Assembly (NCBI GenBank): GCA_964016885.1
Contig: OZ024742.1
Span: 357,779,587 to 357,843,586, forward strand
Origin: Eledone cirrhosa
Taxonomy: Eukaryota > Mollusca > Cephalopoda > Octopoda > Eledonidae
DNA length: 64,000 nucleotides
Direction: 5' to 3'
The notes under the pieces are model-generated. The model was not told the DNA's origin, ran no database searches, and saw only the letters and a program-made list of their open reading frames with translations. Within the stretch, counting starts at the first letter, position 1. Every line of letters starts with the position of its first letter. Of the stretch, positions 23,601 to 37,228 are shown piece by piece. Made by a program: the position numbers and the translations under genes.

Positions 23601-26600
23601 CTTCTTTCAGACCTACAAAATGTAGTAGGTATGGCCCCTACCTTCAAACCTATCAAATGTAGTAGGTATGGCCCCTTCCTTCAAACCTATTAAAGGTGGT
23701 AGGTATGGCCCCTTCCTTCAGACGTTTGAAATGCGGTAGGTATGGCCCCTTCCTTGAGACCATTCAAATGTGGTAGGTATGGCCCCTTCCTTCAGACCTA
23801 TCAAAGGTGCTATGTAAGGCCCCTTCCTTCAGACCTATCAAATCTGGTATGTATGGCCCCTTCCTTCAGACCTATGAAAGGTGGTTGGTAGGGCCCCTTC
23901 CTTCAGACCTATCAAAGGCGGTAGGTATGGCCCCTTCCTTCAGACCTATCAAATGTAGTAGGTATGGCCCCTACCTTCAAACCTATCAAATGTAGTAGGT
24001 ATGGCCCCTTCCTTCACACCTGTCAAAGATGGTAGGTATGGCCGCTTCCTTTAGACCTTACAAATGTGGTAGGTATGGTCCCTTCCTTCAGACCTATCAA
24101 AGGTGGTAGTTATGGCCCCTTCCTTCAGACCTTTCAAATATGGTAGGTATGGCTCCTTACTTCAGACCTATCAAAGGTGGTAGGTATGGCACATTTCTTC
24201 AGACCTATCAGAGGTGGTAGGTATGGCCCCTTCCTTCTAACCTTTCAAATGTGTTAGGTATGGCCCCACCATTCAGACCTTTCAAATGTGGTAGGTATGG
24301 CCCCTTCCTTCAGACCTGTCAAATATGGTAGGTATAGCCCCTTCCTTCAGATCTATCAATTATGGTAGGTATGGCCCCTATATTCAGACCTATCAAAGGC
24401 GGTAGGTATGGCCCCTTCTTTCAGGCCTATCAAAGGTGGTTCTTATGGCCCCTTACTTCAGACCTATCAAAGGTGGTAGGTATGGCCCCTTCCTTCAGAC
24501 CTATCAAATGTGGTATGTACGGCCCCTTCCTTCAGACATTTCAAATGTAGTAGGTATGGCCCCTTCCTTCAGACCTATCAAAGGCGGTAGGTATGGCACC
24601 TTCCTTCAGACCTTTCAAATGTGGTAGGTATGGCTCCATCCTTCAGACCTATCAAAGGTGGTAGGTATGGACCCTTCCTTCAGACCTATCAAAGGTGGTA
24701 GGTATGGCCCGTTCCTTCAGACCAATCAAATATGGTAGGTATGGCCCCTTCCTTCAGACCTATCAAAGGTGGTAGGTATGGCGCCTTCCTTCAGACCTAT
24801 AAAAGGTGGTAGGTAAGGCCCCTTCCTTCAGACCTATCAAATATGGTATGTATGGCCCCTTCCTTCAGACCTTTCAAATGTGTTCGGTATGGCCCCTTCC
24901 TTCTAACCTTTCAAATGTGTTAGGTATGGCCCCACCATTCAGACCTTTCAAATGTGGTAGGTATGGCCCCTTCCTTCAGACCTGTCAAATGTGTTAGGTA
25001 TGGCCCCATCCTTCAGACCTTTCAAATGTAGTAGGTATGGCCCCTTCCTTCAGACCTGTCAAATGTGTTAGGTATGGCCCCATCCTTCAGACCTTTAAAA
25101 TATGGTAGGTATAGCCCCTTCCTTCAGATCTATCTATTATGGTAGGTATGGCCCCTATATTCAGACCTATCAAAGGCGGTAGGTATGGCCCCTTCTTTCA
25201 GACCCACAAAATGTAGTAGGTATGGACCCTTCCTTCAGACATATCAAAGGTGGTATGTGTGGCCCCTATATTCAGACCTATCAAATGTACTAGGTATGGC
25301 CCGTTCCTTCAGACCTATCAAATGTGGTAGGTACCCCCCCTTCCTTCCGACGTATCAAAGTTGGTGGGTATGGCCCCTTCCTTCAAACCTATCAAATGTG
25401 GTAGGTATGGCCCCATCCCTCAGACCTATCAAGTGTGTTAGGTATGGCCCCTTCTTTCTGACCTGTCAACTGTGATAGGTATGGCCCCTTCCTTCTGATC
25501 TATCAAATGTTGTAGGTATGGCCCCTTCTTTTAGACCTACCAAAGGTGGTAGTTATGGCCCGTTCCTTCAGACCAATAAAATATGGTAGGTTTGGCCCCT
25601 TCCTTCAGACCTATCAAAGGTGGCAGGTATGGCCCCTTCCTTCAGACCTATAAAAGGTGGTAGGTAAGGCCCCTTGCTTCAGACCTATCAAATGTGGTAG
25701 GTATGGCCCCTTCCTTCGGACCTATCAAATATGGTAGGTATGGCCCCTTCCTTCAGACCTATCAAATGTAGTAGTTATGGCCCCTACCTTCAATCCTATC
25801 AAATGTAGTAGGTACGGCCCCTTCCTTCACACCTGTCAAAGATGGTAGGTATGGCCGCTTCCTTTAGACCTGACAAATGTGGTAGGTATGGTCCCTTCCT
25901 TCAGACCTATCAAAGGTGGTAGTTATGGCCCCTTCCTTCAGACCTTTCAAATATGGTAGGTATGGCCCCTTACTTCAGACCTATCAAAGGTGGTAGGTAT
26001 GGCACATTCCTTCAGACCTATCAGAGGTGGTAGGTATGGCCCCTTCCTTCTAACCTTTCAAATGTGTTAGGTATGGCCCCACCATTCAGACCTTTCAAAT
26101 GTGGTAGGTATGGCCACTTCCTTCAGACCTGCAAATGTGTTAGGTATGGCCCCATCCTTCAGACCTTTCAAATGTAGTAGGTATGGCCCCTTCCTTCAGA
26201 CCTGTCAAATGTGTTAGGTATGGCCCCATCCTGCAGACCTTTCAAATATGGTAGTTATAGCCCCTTCCTTCAGATCTATCAATTATGGTAGGTATGGCCC
26301 CTATATTCAGACCTATCAAAGGCGGTAGGTATGGCCCCTTCTTTCAGACCCACAAATTGTAGTAGGTATGGCCCCTACCTTCAAACCTATCAAATGTAGT
26401 AGGTATGGCCCCTTCCTTCAGACATATCAAAGGTGGTATGTGTGGCCCCTACATTCAGACCTATCAAATGTAGTAGGTATGGCCCCTTCCTTCAAATCTA
26501 TCAAAGGTGGTAGGTATGACTCCTTCCTTTAGACCTATCAGATGTGGTAGGTATGGCCCCTCCCTTCTAACCTTTCAAATGTGGTAGGTATGGTCCCTTC

Positions 26601-27440
26601 CTTCAGACCTGTCAAATGTGTTAGTTATGGCCCCATCCTTCAGACCTTTCAAATGTAGTAGGTATGACCCCTTCCTTCAGACCTGTCAAATGTGTTAGGT
26701 ATAGCCCCATCCTTCAGACCTTTCAAATATGGTAGGTATAGCCCCTTCCTTCAGATCTATCAATTATGGTAGGTATGGCCCCTATATTCAGACCTTTCAA
26801 ATGTAGTAGGTATGGCCCCTTCCTTCAGACCTGTCAAATGTATTAGGTATGGCCCCATCCTTCAGATCATTCAAATATGGTAGGTATAGCCCCTTCCTTC
26901 AAATCTATCAAAGGTGGTAGGTATGGCCCCTTCCTTCAGACCTTTCAAGTGCGGTAGGTATGGCCCCTTCCTTCAGACCTATCAAAGGTGGTAGGTATGG
27001 CCCCTTCCTTTAGACCTATCAAATGTGGTATGTACGGTCCCTTCCTTCAGACATTTCAAATGTAGTAGGTATGGTCCCTTCCTTCAGACCTTTCAAATGT
27101 GGTAGGTATCGCCCCTTTCTTCAGACCTATCAAAGGTGCTAGGTAAGGCCCATTCCTTCAGACCCTTCAAATGCAGTAGGTATGGCCCCTTCCTTCAGAC
27201 CTATCAAACGTGGTAGGTATGGCCCCTTCCTTCATACCTTTCAAATGTGGTAGGTATGGCTCCTTCCTTCAGACATATCAAATGTAGTAGGTATGGCCCC
27301 TTCCTTCAGACCTATCAAAGGTGGTAGGTGTGGCCCCTATATTCAGACCTATCAAATGTAGTAGGTTTAGCCCCTTCCTTCACACCTATCAAAGGTGGTA
27401 GGTATGGCCCCTTCCTTCAGACCTATCAAAGGGGGTAGGT
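14694..27440. repeat. Diverged left part of array 2
   Basis: Adjacent units differ at several sites and indels that break the 37-bp phase are frequent. Examples are the 11-bp insertion at 16,191 and 17,682, a 2-bp loss at 20,206, and AAAAATG/AAAAACG insertions near 19,583, 20,627 and 21,951. Homogeneous runs are short. Compared with 51-64 kb, this is the older or less-exchanged side, next to the spacer. Confidence 0.85.
18387..26770. repeat. Marker-unit family of array 2 (AGATCTATCAATTATGG)
   Basis: A distinctive unit pair, TATAGCCCC followed by CAGATCTATCAATTATGG and then CCCCTATATTCAG, recurs at 18,387, 19,275, 21,644, 22,351, 23,534, 24,348, 25,125, 26,271 and 26,752. Spacings are 888, 2,369, 707, 1,183, 814, 777, 1,146 and 481 bp, that is whole multiples of 37 bp within four bases. 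Variants are ATCTAACAATT (23,534) and ATCTATCTATT (25,125). I saw none outside this interval, so the block spread by local duplication only. Confidence 0.85.
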
Positions 27441-27680
27441 ATGGCCCCTTGCTTCAGACCTATCAAAGGTGGTAGGTAAGGCCCCTTCCTTCAGACCTTT
27501 CAAATGTGGTATATATGGCCCTGTCCTTCAGACCTTTCAAATGTGTTAGGTATGGCCCCATCCTTCAGACCTTTCAAGTGTGGTAGGTATGGCCCCTTCC
27601 TTCAAACCTGTCAAATGTGTTAGGTATGGCCCCATCCTTCAGACCTTTCAAATATGGAAGGTATGGCCCCTTCCTTCAGG
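27440..27680. repeat. Array 2 segment repeated at about 34,990-35,228 (offset 7,548)
   Basis: The run of rare units TATGGCCCTGTCC, TTTCAAGTGTGG, TCAAACCTGTC and ATATGGAAGG appears at both places with an offset of 7,548 bp = 204 x 37. The order diverges near 27,680 and 35,228. The two copies flank the 2,553-bp duplications, so they probably shared a neighbour before that expansion. Confidence 0.75.
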
Positions 27681-29730
27681 CCTATCAAATGTAGTAAGTA
27701 TGGCCCCTTCCTTCAGACCTATCAAAGGTGCTATGTGTGGCCCCTTCCTTCAGACCTATCAAAGGTGGTATGTATGTCCCCTTCCTTCAGACCTATCAAA
27801 GGTGGTAGGTATGACCACTTCCTTCAGACCTTACAAATGTGGGAGATATGGTCCCTTCCTTCAGACCTATCAAATGTGGTAGGTATGGCCCCTTCCTTCA
27901 GACATATCAAATATGGTAGGTATGGCCCCTTCCTTCAAACCTATCAAAGGTGGTCGGTATTGCGCCTTCCTTCAGACCTATCAAAGGTGGTAGGTATGGC
28001 CCCTTCCTTCAGACCTATCAAAGGTGGTAGGTAAGGCCCCTTCCTTCAGACCTATCAAATGTGGTAGGTATGGCCCCTTCCTTCAGACCTACAAAATATG
28101 GTAAGTATGGCCCCTTCGTTCAGACCTTTCAAAGGTGGTAGCTATGGCCCCTTCCTTCAGACCTATCAAATGTGGTAGGTATGGGCCCTTCCTTCAGACC
28201 TACCAATATGGTAGGTATGGCACCTTCCTGCAGACCTATCAAAGGTGGTAGGTATGGCCCCTTCCTTCAGACCTTTCAAACGTGGTAGGTATGGCCCCTT
28301 CCTTTTGACCTATCAAATATGCTAGGTATGGCCCCTTTCTTCAGGCCTATCAAAGGTGGTTCTTATGGCCCCTTCCTTCAGACCTATCAAAGGTGGTAGG
28401 TATGGCCCCTTCTTTCAGACCTATCAAATGTGGTAGGTACGGCCCCTTGCTTCAAACATTTCAAATGTGGTAGGTATGGCCCCTTCCTTCAGACCTTTCA
28501 AATGTGGTAGGTATGGCTCCTTCCTTCAGACCTATCAAATGTAGTAGGTATGGCCCCTTCCTTCAGACCTTTCAAATGTGGTAGGTATCGCTTCTTCCTT
28601 CAGACCTATCAAATGTGGTAGGTATGGCCCCTTACTTCAGACCTATCAAAGGTGGTAGGTATGGCCCCTTACTTCAGACCTATCAAAGGTGGTAGGTATG
28701 GCCCCTTCCTTCAGACCTGTCAAATGTGTTAGGTATGGCCCCAGCCTTCAGACCTTACAAATGTGGTAGGTATGGTCCCTACCTTCAGACCTATCAAAGG
28801 TGCTAGGTATGGCCCCTTCCTTCAGACCTATCAAATATGGTAGGTATGGCCCCTTCCTTCAGACCTATCAAAGGTGATAGGTATGGCCCCTTCCTTCAGA
28901 CCTATCAAAGGTGAGTAGGTAAGGCCCCTTCCTTCAGACATTTCAAATGTGGTAGTTAAGGCCCCTTCCTTCAGACCTATCAAAGGCGGTAGGTATGGCC
29001 CCTTGCTTCAGAATAATCAAATATGGTAGGTATGGCCCCTTCCTTTAGACCTATCAAAGATAGTAGGTGTGGCCCCTACATTCAGACCTATCAAAGGTGG
29101 TAGGTATGGCCGCTTCCTTTAGACCTTACAAATGTGGTAGGTATGGTCCCTTCCTTCAGACCTATCAAAGGTGGTAGTTATGGCCCCTTCCTTCAGACCT
29201 TTCAAATATGGTAGGTATGGCCCCTTACTTCAGACCTATCAAAGGTGGTAGGTATGGCACATTCCTTCAGACCTATCAAAGATGGTAGGTATGGCCCCTT
29301 CCTTCAGACCTTTCAAATGTGGTAAGTATGTCCCCTTCCTTCAGACCTTTCAAATGTGATAAGTATGTCCCCTTCCTTCAGACATATCAAAGGTGCTAGG
29401 TAAGGCCCCTTCCTTCAGACCTATCAAATGTAGTAGACATGGCCCCTTCCTTCAGACCTTTCAAATGTGTTAGGTATGGTCCATTCCTTCAGACCTATCA
29501 AAGGTGGTAGGTAAAGCCCCTTCCTTCAGACCTATCAAAGGTGGAAGGTATGGCCCCTTACTTCAGACCTTTCAAATGTTGTAGGTATGGCCCCTTCCTT
29601 CTGACCTATCAAATATGGTAGGTATGGCCCCTTCCTTCAAACCTATCAAAGGTGGTAGGTATGGCCCCTTCCTTCAGACCTATCAAATGTGGTAGGTATG
29701 GCCCCTTCCTTCAGACCTATCAAAGGTGGT

Positions 29731-32283
29731 AGGTAAGAACCCTTCCTTCAGACCTATCAAATGTGGTAGGTATGGCCCCGTTCTTCAGACCTACCAAATA
29801 TGGTAAGTAAGGCCCCTTCCTTCAGACCTTTCAAAGGTGGTAGCTATGGCCCCTTCCTTCAGACCTACCAATATGGTAGGTATGGCACCTTCCTGCAGAC
29901 CTATCAAAGGTGGTAGGTATGGCCCCTTCCTTCAGACCTTTAAAACGTGGTAGGTATGGCCCCTTCCTTTTGACCTATCAAATATGCTATGTATGGCCCC
30001 TTCCTTCAGGCCTATCAAAGGTGGTTCTTATGGCCCCTTCCTTCAGACCTATCAAAGGTGGTAGGTATGGCCCCTTCCTTCAGACCTATCAAATGTGGTA
30101 GGTACGGCCCCTTGCTTTAGACATTTCAAATGTGGTAGGTATGGCCCCTTCCTTCAGACCTTTCAAATGTGGTAGGTATGGCTCCTTCCTTCAGACCTAT
30201 CAAATGTAGTAGGTATGGCCCCTTCCTTCAGACCTTTCAAATGTGGTAGGTATGGCGCCTTCATTCAGACCTATCAAATTTAGTAGGTATGGCCCCTTCC
30301 TTCAGACCTCTCAAATGTGGTAGGTATGGGCCCTTCCTTCAGACCTGTCAAATGTGTTAGGTATGGCCCCATCCTTCAGACCTTACAAATGTGGTAGGTA
30401 TGGTCCCTACCTTCAGACCTATCAAAGGTGCTAGGTATGGCCCCTTCCTTCAGACCTATCAAATATGGTAGGTATGGCCCCTTCCTTCAGACCTATCAAA
30501 GGTGGTAGGTATGGCCCCTTCCTTCAGACCTATCAAAGGTGATAGGTATGGCCCCTTCCTTCAGACCTATCAAAGGTGAGTAGGTAATGCCCCTTCCTTC
30601 AGACCTTTCAAATGTGGTAGGTATGGCCTTTTCCTTCAGACCTTTCAAATGTGGTAGGTATGGGCCCTTCCTTCAGACCTATCAAATTTAGTAGGTATGG
30701 CCCCTTCCTTCAGACCTTACAAATGTGGTAGGTATGGTCCCTACCTTCAGACCTATCAAAGGTGATAGGTATGGCCCCTTCCTTCAGACCTATCAAATAT
30801 GGTAGGTATGGCCCCTTCCTTCAGACCTATCAAATGTGGTAGGTATCGCCCCTTCCTTCAGACCTATCAAAGGTGATAGTTATGGCCCCTTCCTTCAGAC
30901 CTATCAAAGGTGGTAGGTATGGCCCCTTCCTTCAGACCTATCAAAGGTGGTAGGTATGGCCCCTTCCTTCAGACCTATCAAAGGTGGTAGGTATGGCCCC
31001 TTCCTTCAGACCTATCAAAGGTGATAGGTATGGCCCCTTCCTTCAGACCTATCAAAGGTGAGTAGTTAAGGCCCCTTCCTTCAGACCTATCAAAGGCTGT
31101 AGGTATGGCCCCTTCCTTCAGACCAATGAGATGTGGTAGGTATGGCCCCTTGCTTCAGAATAATCAAATATGCTAGGTATGGACCCTTCCTTCTGACCTA
31201 TCAAATATGCTAGGTATGGCCCCTTACTTCAGACCTTTCAAATGTTGTAGGTGTGGCCCCTTCCTTCTGACCTATCAAATATGCTACGTATGGCCCCTTC
31301 CTTCAGGCCTATCAAAGGTGGTAGGTATGGCCCCTTCCTTCAGACCTATCAAATGTGGTATGTACGGCCCCTTCCTTCAGACCTTTCAAATGTGGTATGT
31401 ATCGCCCCTTCCTTCAGACCTATGAAAGGTGCTATGTAAGGCCCCTTCCTTCAAACCTTTCAAATGTGGTAGGTATGGCTCCTTCCTTCAGACCTATCAA
31501 ATGTAGTAGGTATGGCCCCTTCCTTCAGACCTATCAAAGGTGGTAGGTGTGGCCCCTATATTCAGACCTATAAAATGTAGTAGGTATGGCCCCTTCCTTC
31601 ACACCTATTAATGGTGGTAGGTATGGCCCCTTGCTTCAGACCTATCAAAGGTGGTAGGTATGGCCCCTCCCTTCAGACTTATCAAAGGTGGTAGCTATGG
31701 CCCCTTCCTTCAGACCTATCAAAGGTGGTAGGTATGGCACATTCCTTCAGACCTATCAAAGAAGGTAGGTATGGTCCATTCCTGCAGACCTATCAAAGGT
31801 GGAAGGTATGGCCCCTTACTTCAGACCTTTCAAATGTTGTAGGTATGGCCCCTTCCTTCTGACCTATCAAATATGGTAGGTATGGCCCCTTCCTTCAGAC
31901 CTTTCAAAGGTGGTAGCTATGGCCCCTTCCTTCAGACCTATCAAATGTGGTAGGTATGGCCCCTTCCTTCAGACGTACCAATATGGTAGGTATGGCACCT
32001 TCCTGCAGACCTATCAAAGGTGGTAGGTATGGCCCCTTCCTTCAGACCTTTAAAACGTGGTAGGTATGGCCCCTTCCTTTTGACCTATCAAATATGCTAG
32101 GTATGGCCCCTTCCTTCAGGCCTATCAAAGGTGGTTCTTATGGCCCCTTCCTTCAGACCTATCAAAGGTGGTAGGTATGGCGCCTTCCTTCAGAACTATC
32201 AAATTTAGTAGGTATGGCCCCTTCCTTCAGACCTATCAAATGTGGTAGGTATGGCTCCTTCCTTCAGACCTATCAAAGGTGGT
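29731..32283. repeat. Array 2 tandem duplication of 2,553 bp (69 units), copy 1
   Basis: The sequence from the rare GGTAAGAACCC junction (29,731) to just before the same junction at 32,284 is repeated immediately downstream. The offset is 2,553 bp = 69 x 37. Shared private features include CACCTTCCTGCAGACC, TTTAAAACGTGG, TTTTGACC, GGTGAGTAGG (a 1-bp insertion) and AATGAGATGTGG. The few differences I saw against copy 2 include GATAGTTATGG/GATAGGTATGG, GCTTTAGAC/GCTTCAGAC and GGTGGTTC/GGTAGTTC. Confidence 0.92.
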
Positions 32284-34836
32284 AGGTAAGAACCCTTCCT
32301 TCAGACCTATCAAATGTGGTAGGTATGGCCCCGTTCTTCAGACCTACCAAATATGGTAAGTAAGGCCCCTTCCTTCAGACCTTTCAAAGGTGGAAGCTAT
32401 GGCCCCTTCCTTCAGACCTACCAATATGGTAGGTATGGCACCTTCCTGCAGACCTATCAAAGGTGGTAGGTATGGCCCCTTCCTTCAGACCTTTAAAACG
32501 TGGTAGGTATGGCCCCTTCCTTTTGACCTATCAAATATGCTATGTATGGCCCCTTCCTTCAGGCCTATCAAAGGTAGTTCTTATGGCCCCTTCCTTCAGA
32601 CCTATCAAAGGTGGTAGGTATGGCCCCTTCCTTCAGACCTATCAAATGTGGTAGGTACGGCCCCTTGCTTCAGACATTTCAAATGTGGTAGGTATGGCCC
32701 CTTCCTTCAGACCTTTCAAATGTGGTAGGTATGGCTCCTTCCTTCAGACCTATCAAATGTAGTAGGTATGGCCCCTTCCTTCAGACCTTTCAAATGTGGT
32801 AGGTATGGCGCCTTCATTCAGACCTATCAAATTTAGTAGGTATGGCCCCTTCCTTCAGACCTCTCAAATGTGGTAGGTATGGGCCCTTCCTTCAGACCTG
32901 TCAAATGTGTTAGGTATGGCCCCATCCTTCAGACCTTACAAATGTGGTAGGTATGGTCCCTACCTTCAGACCTATCAAAGGTGCTAGGTATGGCCCCTTC
33001 CTTCAGACCTATCAAATATGGTAGGTATGGCCCCTTCCTTCAGACCTATCAAAGGTGGTAGGTATGGCCCCTTCCTTCAGACCTATCAAAGGTGATAGGT
33101 ATGGCCCCTTCCTTCAGACCTATCAAAGGTGAGTAGGTAATGCCCCTTCCTTCAGACCTTTCAAATGTGGTAGGTATGGCCTTTTCCTTCAGACCTTTCA
33201 AATGTGGTAGGTATGGGCCCTTCCTTCAGACCTATCAAATTTAGTAGGTATGGCCCCTTCCTTCAGACCTTACAAATGTGGTAGGTATGGTCCCTACCTT
33301 CAGACCTATCAAAGGTGATAGGTATGGCCCCTTCCTTCAGACCTATCAAATATGGTAGGTATGGCCCCTTCCTTCAGACCTATCAAATGTGGTAGGTATC
33401 GCCCCTTCCTTCAGACCTATCAAAGGTGATAGGTATGGCCCCTTCCTTCAGACCTATCAAAGGTGGTAGGTATGGCCCCTTCCTTCAGACCTATCAAAGG
33501 TGGTAGGTATGGCCCCTTCCTTCAGACCTATCAAAGGTGGTAGGTATGGCCCCTTCCTTCAGACCTATCAAAGGTGATAGGTATGGCCCCTTCCTTCAGA
33601 CCTATCAAAGGTGAGTAGTTAAGGCCCCTTCCTTCAGACCTATCAAAGGCTGTAGGTCTGGCCCCTTCCTTCAGACCAATGAGAGGTGGTAGGTATGGCC
33701 CCTTGCTTCAGAATAATCAAATATGCTAGGTATGGACCCTTCCTTCTGACCTATCAAATATGCTAGGTATGGCCCCTTACTTCAGACCTTTCAAATGTTG
33801 TAGGTGTGGCCCCTTCCTTCTGACCTATCAAATATGCTACGTATGGCCCCTTCCTTCAGGCCTATCAAAGGTGGTAGGTATGGCCCCTTCCTTCAGACCT
33901 ATCAAATGTGGTATGTACGGCCCCTTCCTTCAGACCTTTCAAATGTGGTATGTATCGCCCCTTCCTTCAGACCTATGAAAGGTGCTATGTAAGGCCCCTT
34001 CCTTCAAACCTTTCAAATGTGGTAGGTATGGCTCCTTCCTTCAGACCTATCAAATGTAGTAGGTATGGCCCCTTCCTTCAGACCTATCAAAGGTGGTAGG
34101 TGTGGCCCCTATATTCAGACCTATAAAATGTAGTAGGTATGGCCCCTTCCTTCACACCTATTAATGGTGGTAGGTATGGCCCCTTGCTTCAGACCTATCA
34201 AAGGTGGTAGGTATGGCCCCTCCCTTCAGACTTATCAAAGGTGGTAGCTATGGCCCCTTCCTTCAGACCTATCAAAGGTGGTAGGTATGGCACATTCCTT
34301 CAGACCTATCAAAGAAGGTAGGTATGGTCCATTCCTGCAGACCTATCAAAGGTGGAAGGTATGGCCCCTTACTTCAGACCTTTCAAATGTTGTAGGTATG
34401 GCCCCTTCCTTCTGACCTATCAAATATGGTAGGTATGGCCCCTTCCTTCAGACCTTTCAAAGGTGGTAGCTATGGCCCCTTCCTTCAGACCTATCAAATG
34501 TGGTAGGTATGGCCCCTTCCTTCAGACGTACCAATATGGTAGGTATGGCACCTTCCTGCAGACCTATCAAAGGTGGTAGGTATGGCCCCTTCCTTCAGAC
34601 CTTTAAAACGTGGTAGGTATGGCCCCTTCCTTTTGACCTATCAAATATGCTAGGTATGGCCCCTTCCTTCAGGCCTATCAAAGGTGGTTCTTATGGCCCC
34701 TTCCTTCAGACCTATCAAAGGTGGTAGGTATGGCGCCTTCCTTCAGAACTATCAAATTTAGTAGGTATGGCCCCTTCCTTCAGACCTATCAAATGTGGTA
34801 GGTATGGCTCCTTCCTTCAGACCTATCAAATGTAGT
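32284..34836. repeat. Array 2 tandem duplication of 2,553 bp, copy 2
   Basis: This directly follows copy 1 and tracks it to about 34,830, where TATCAAATGTAGTAGG replaces the TATCAAAGGTGG that leads into GGTAAGAACCC. Its near identity to copy 1 means a very recent duplication or an assembly duplication. Only about ten substitutions were seen by eye over 2.5 kb. Confidence 0.92.
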
Positions 34837-36303
34837 AGGTATGGCCCCTTCCTTCAGACCTATCAAAGGTGGTAGGTGTGGCTCCTATATTCAGACCTAT
34901 AAAATGTAGTAGGTATGGCCCCTTCCTTCACACCTATCAATGGTGGTAGGTATGGCCCCTTCCTTCAGACCTATCAAAGGTGGTAGGTATGGCCCCTTGC
35001 TTCAGACCTATCAAAGGTGGTAGGTATGGCTCCTTCCTTCAGACCTTTCAAATGTGGTAGGTATGGCCCTGTCCTTCAGACCTTTCAAATGTGTTAGGTA
35101 TGGCCCCATCCTTCAGACCTTTCAAGTGTGGTAGGTATGGCCCCTTCCTTCAAACCTGTCAAATGTGTTAGGTATGGCCCCATCCTTCAGACCTTTCAAA
35201 TATGGAAGGTATGGCCCCTTCCTTCAGATCTCTCAAGTATGCTATGTATGGCCCCATCCTTCAAGCCTATCGAATGTAGTAGGTATTGCCCCTACCTTCA
35301 AACCTATCAAATGTAGTAAGTATGGCCGCTTCCTTTAGACCTATCAAAGGTGGTAGGTGTGGCCCCTTTCTTCAGACCTATCAAATGTAGTAGATATGGC
35401 CCCTTCCTTCACACCTATCAAAGGTGGTATGTATGTCCCCTTCCTTCAGACCTATCAAATATGGTAGGTATGGCCCCTTCCTTCAAACCTATACAAGGTG
35501 GTAGGTATGACCTCTTCCTTCAGACCTTACAAATGTGGGAGATATGGTCCCTTCCTTCAGACCTATCAAAGGTGGTAGGTATGGCCCCTTCCTTCAGACC
35601 TATCAAATATGGTAGGTATGGCCCCTTCCTTCAAACCTATACAAGGTGGTAGGTATGGCCCCTTCTTTCAGACCTATCAAAGGTGGTAGGTATGGCCCCT
35701 TCCTTCAGACCTATCAAAGGTGGTAGGTAAGGCCCCTTCCTTCAGACCTATCAAATGTGGTAGGTAAGGCCCCTTCATTCAGACCTACCAAATGTGGTAA
35801 GTATGGCCCCTTCCTTCAGACCTTTCAAAGGTGGTAGGTATGGCACCATCCTGCAGACCTATCAAAGGTGGTAGGTATGGCCCCTTCCTTCAGACCTTTC
35901 AAATATGCTAGGTATGGCCCCTTCCTTCAGGCCTATCAAAGGTGGTTCTTATGGCCCCTTCCTTCAGACCTGTCAAAGTTGGTAGGTATGGCCCCTTCCT
36001 TTAGACCTATCAAATGTGGTAGGTACGGCCCCTTGCTTCAGACCTATCAAAGGTGGTAGGTATGGCCCCTTCCTTCAGACCTTTCAAATGTGGTAGGTAT
36101 GGCTCCTTCCTTCAGACCTATCAAATGTAGTACGTATGGCCCCTTCCTTCAGACCTATCAAAGCTGGTAGGTAAGGCGCCTTCATTCAGACCTATCAAAT
36201 ATGGTATGTATGGCCCCTTCCTTCAGACATTTCAAATGTGGTAGGTATGGTCCCTTCCTCCAGACCTATCAAAGTCGGTAGGTATGGTCCCTTCCTTTAG
36301 ACC

Positions 36304-37228
36304 TATGAGAGGTGGTAGGAATGGCCCCTTCCTTCAGACCTTTCAAATGTGGTAGGTATGGGCCCTTCCTTCAGACCTGTCAAATGTGTTAGGTATGGCC
36401 CCATCCTTCAGACCTTACAAATGTGGAAGGTATGGTCCCTACCTTCAGACCTATCAAAGGTGCTAGGTATGGCCCCTTCCTTCAGACCTATCAAATATGG
36501 TAGGTATGGCCCCTTCCTTCAGACCTATCAAAGGTGGTAGGTATGGCCCCTTCCTTCAGACCTATCAAAGGTGAGTAGGTAAGGCCCCTTCCTTCAGACA
36601 TTTCAAATGTGGTAGGTATGGCCCCTTCCTTCAGACCTATCAAAGGCGGTAGGTATGACCCCTTCCTTCAGACCTATCAAAGTTGAAGGGTAAGGCCCCT
36701 TCCTTCAGACCTATCAAATGTAGTAGGTATGGCCCCATCCTTCAGACCTTTCAACTATGTTATGTATGGCCCCTTCCTTCTGATCTGTAAAATGTGCTAG
36801 GTATGGCCCCTTCCTTCAGACATATCAAAGGTGGTAGGTATGGCCCCTTCCTTCAGACCTATAAAAGGTGGTAGGTATGGCCCCTTCCTTCAGAACCTTC
36901 AAAGGTTGCAGGTATGGCCCCTTCCTTCAGACCTATCAAAGGTGGTAAGTATGGCCCCTTCCTTCAGACCTATCAAATGTAGTAGGTATGGCCCCTTCCT
37001 TCACACCTATCAAACGTGGTAGGTATGGCCCCTTCCTTCATACCTTTCAAATATGGTAGGTATGGCCCCTTACTTCAGACCTATCAAAGGTGGTAGGTAT
37101 GGCCCCTTCCTTCAGACCAATCTAAGGTGGTAAGTCTGGTCCCTTGCTTCAGACCTTTCAAATGTGGTAGGTATGGCCCCTTCCTTCAGACATATTAAAG
37201 GTGCTAGGTAAGGCCCCTTCCTTCAGAC
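36304..37228. repeat. Array 2 duplication, copy 1 (offset 1,667 bp)
   Basis: Starts at TATGAGAGGTGGTAGGAATGG and includes the 1-bp insertion unit GGTGAGTAGG, TTGAAGGGTAAGG, CAACTATGTTATG, the AGAACCTTCAAAGGTTGC unit and the ACCAATCTAAGG unit. The same series is at 37,971-38,895. The offset of 1,667 bp is 45 units plus 2 bp, the extra bases reflecting indels in the intervening sequence. Confidence 0.88.

Noticed and set aside
27654..28034. 126-codon frame (and many 60-100 codon frames) in array 2 as genes
   Set aside because: They exist where the once-per-unit TAG is mutated, and they translate the same unit in all three frames in turn. They begin and end at arbitrary units.
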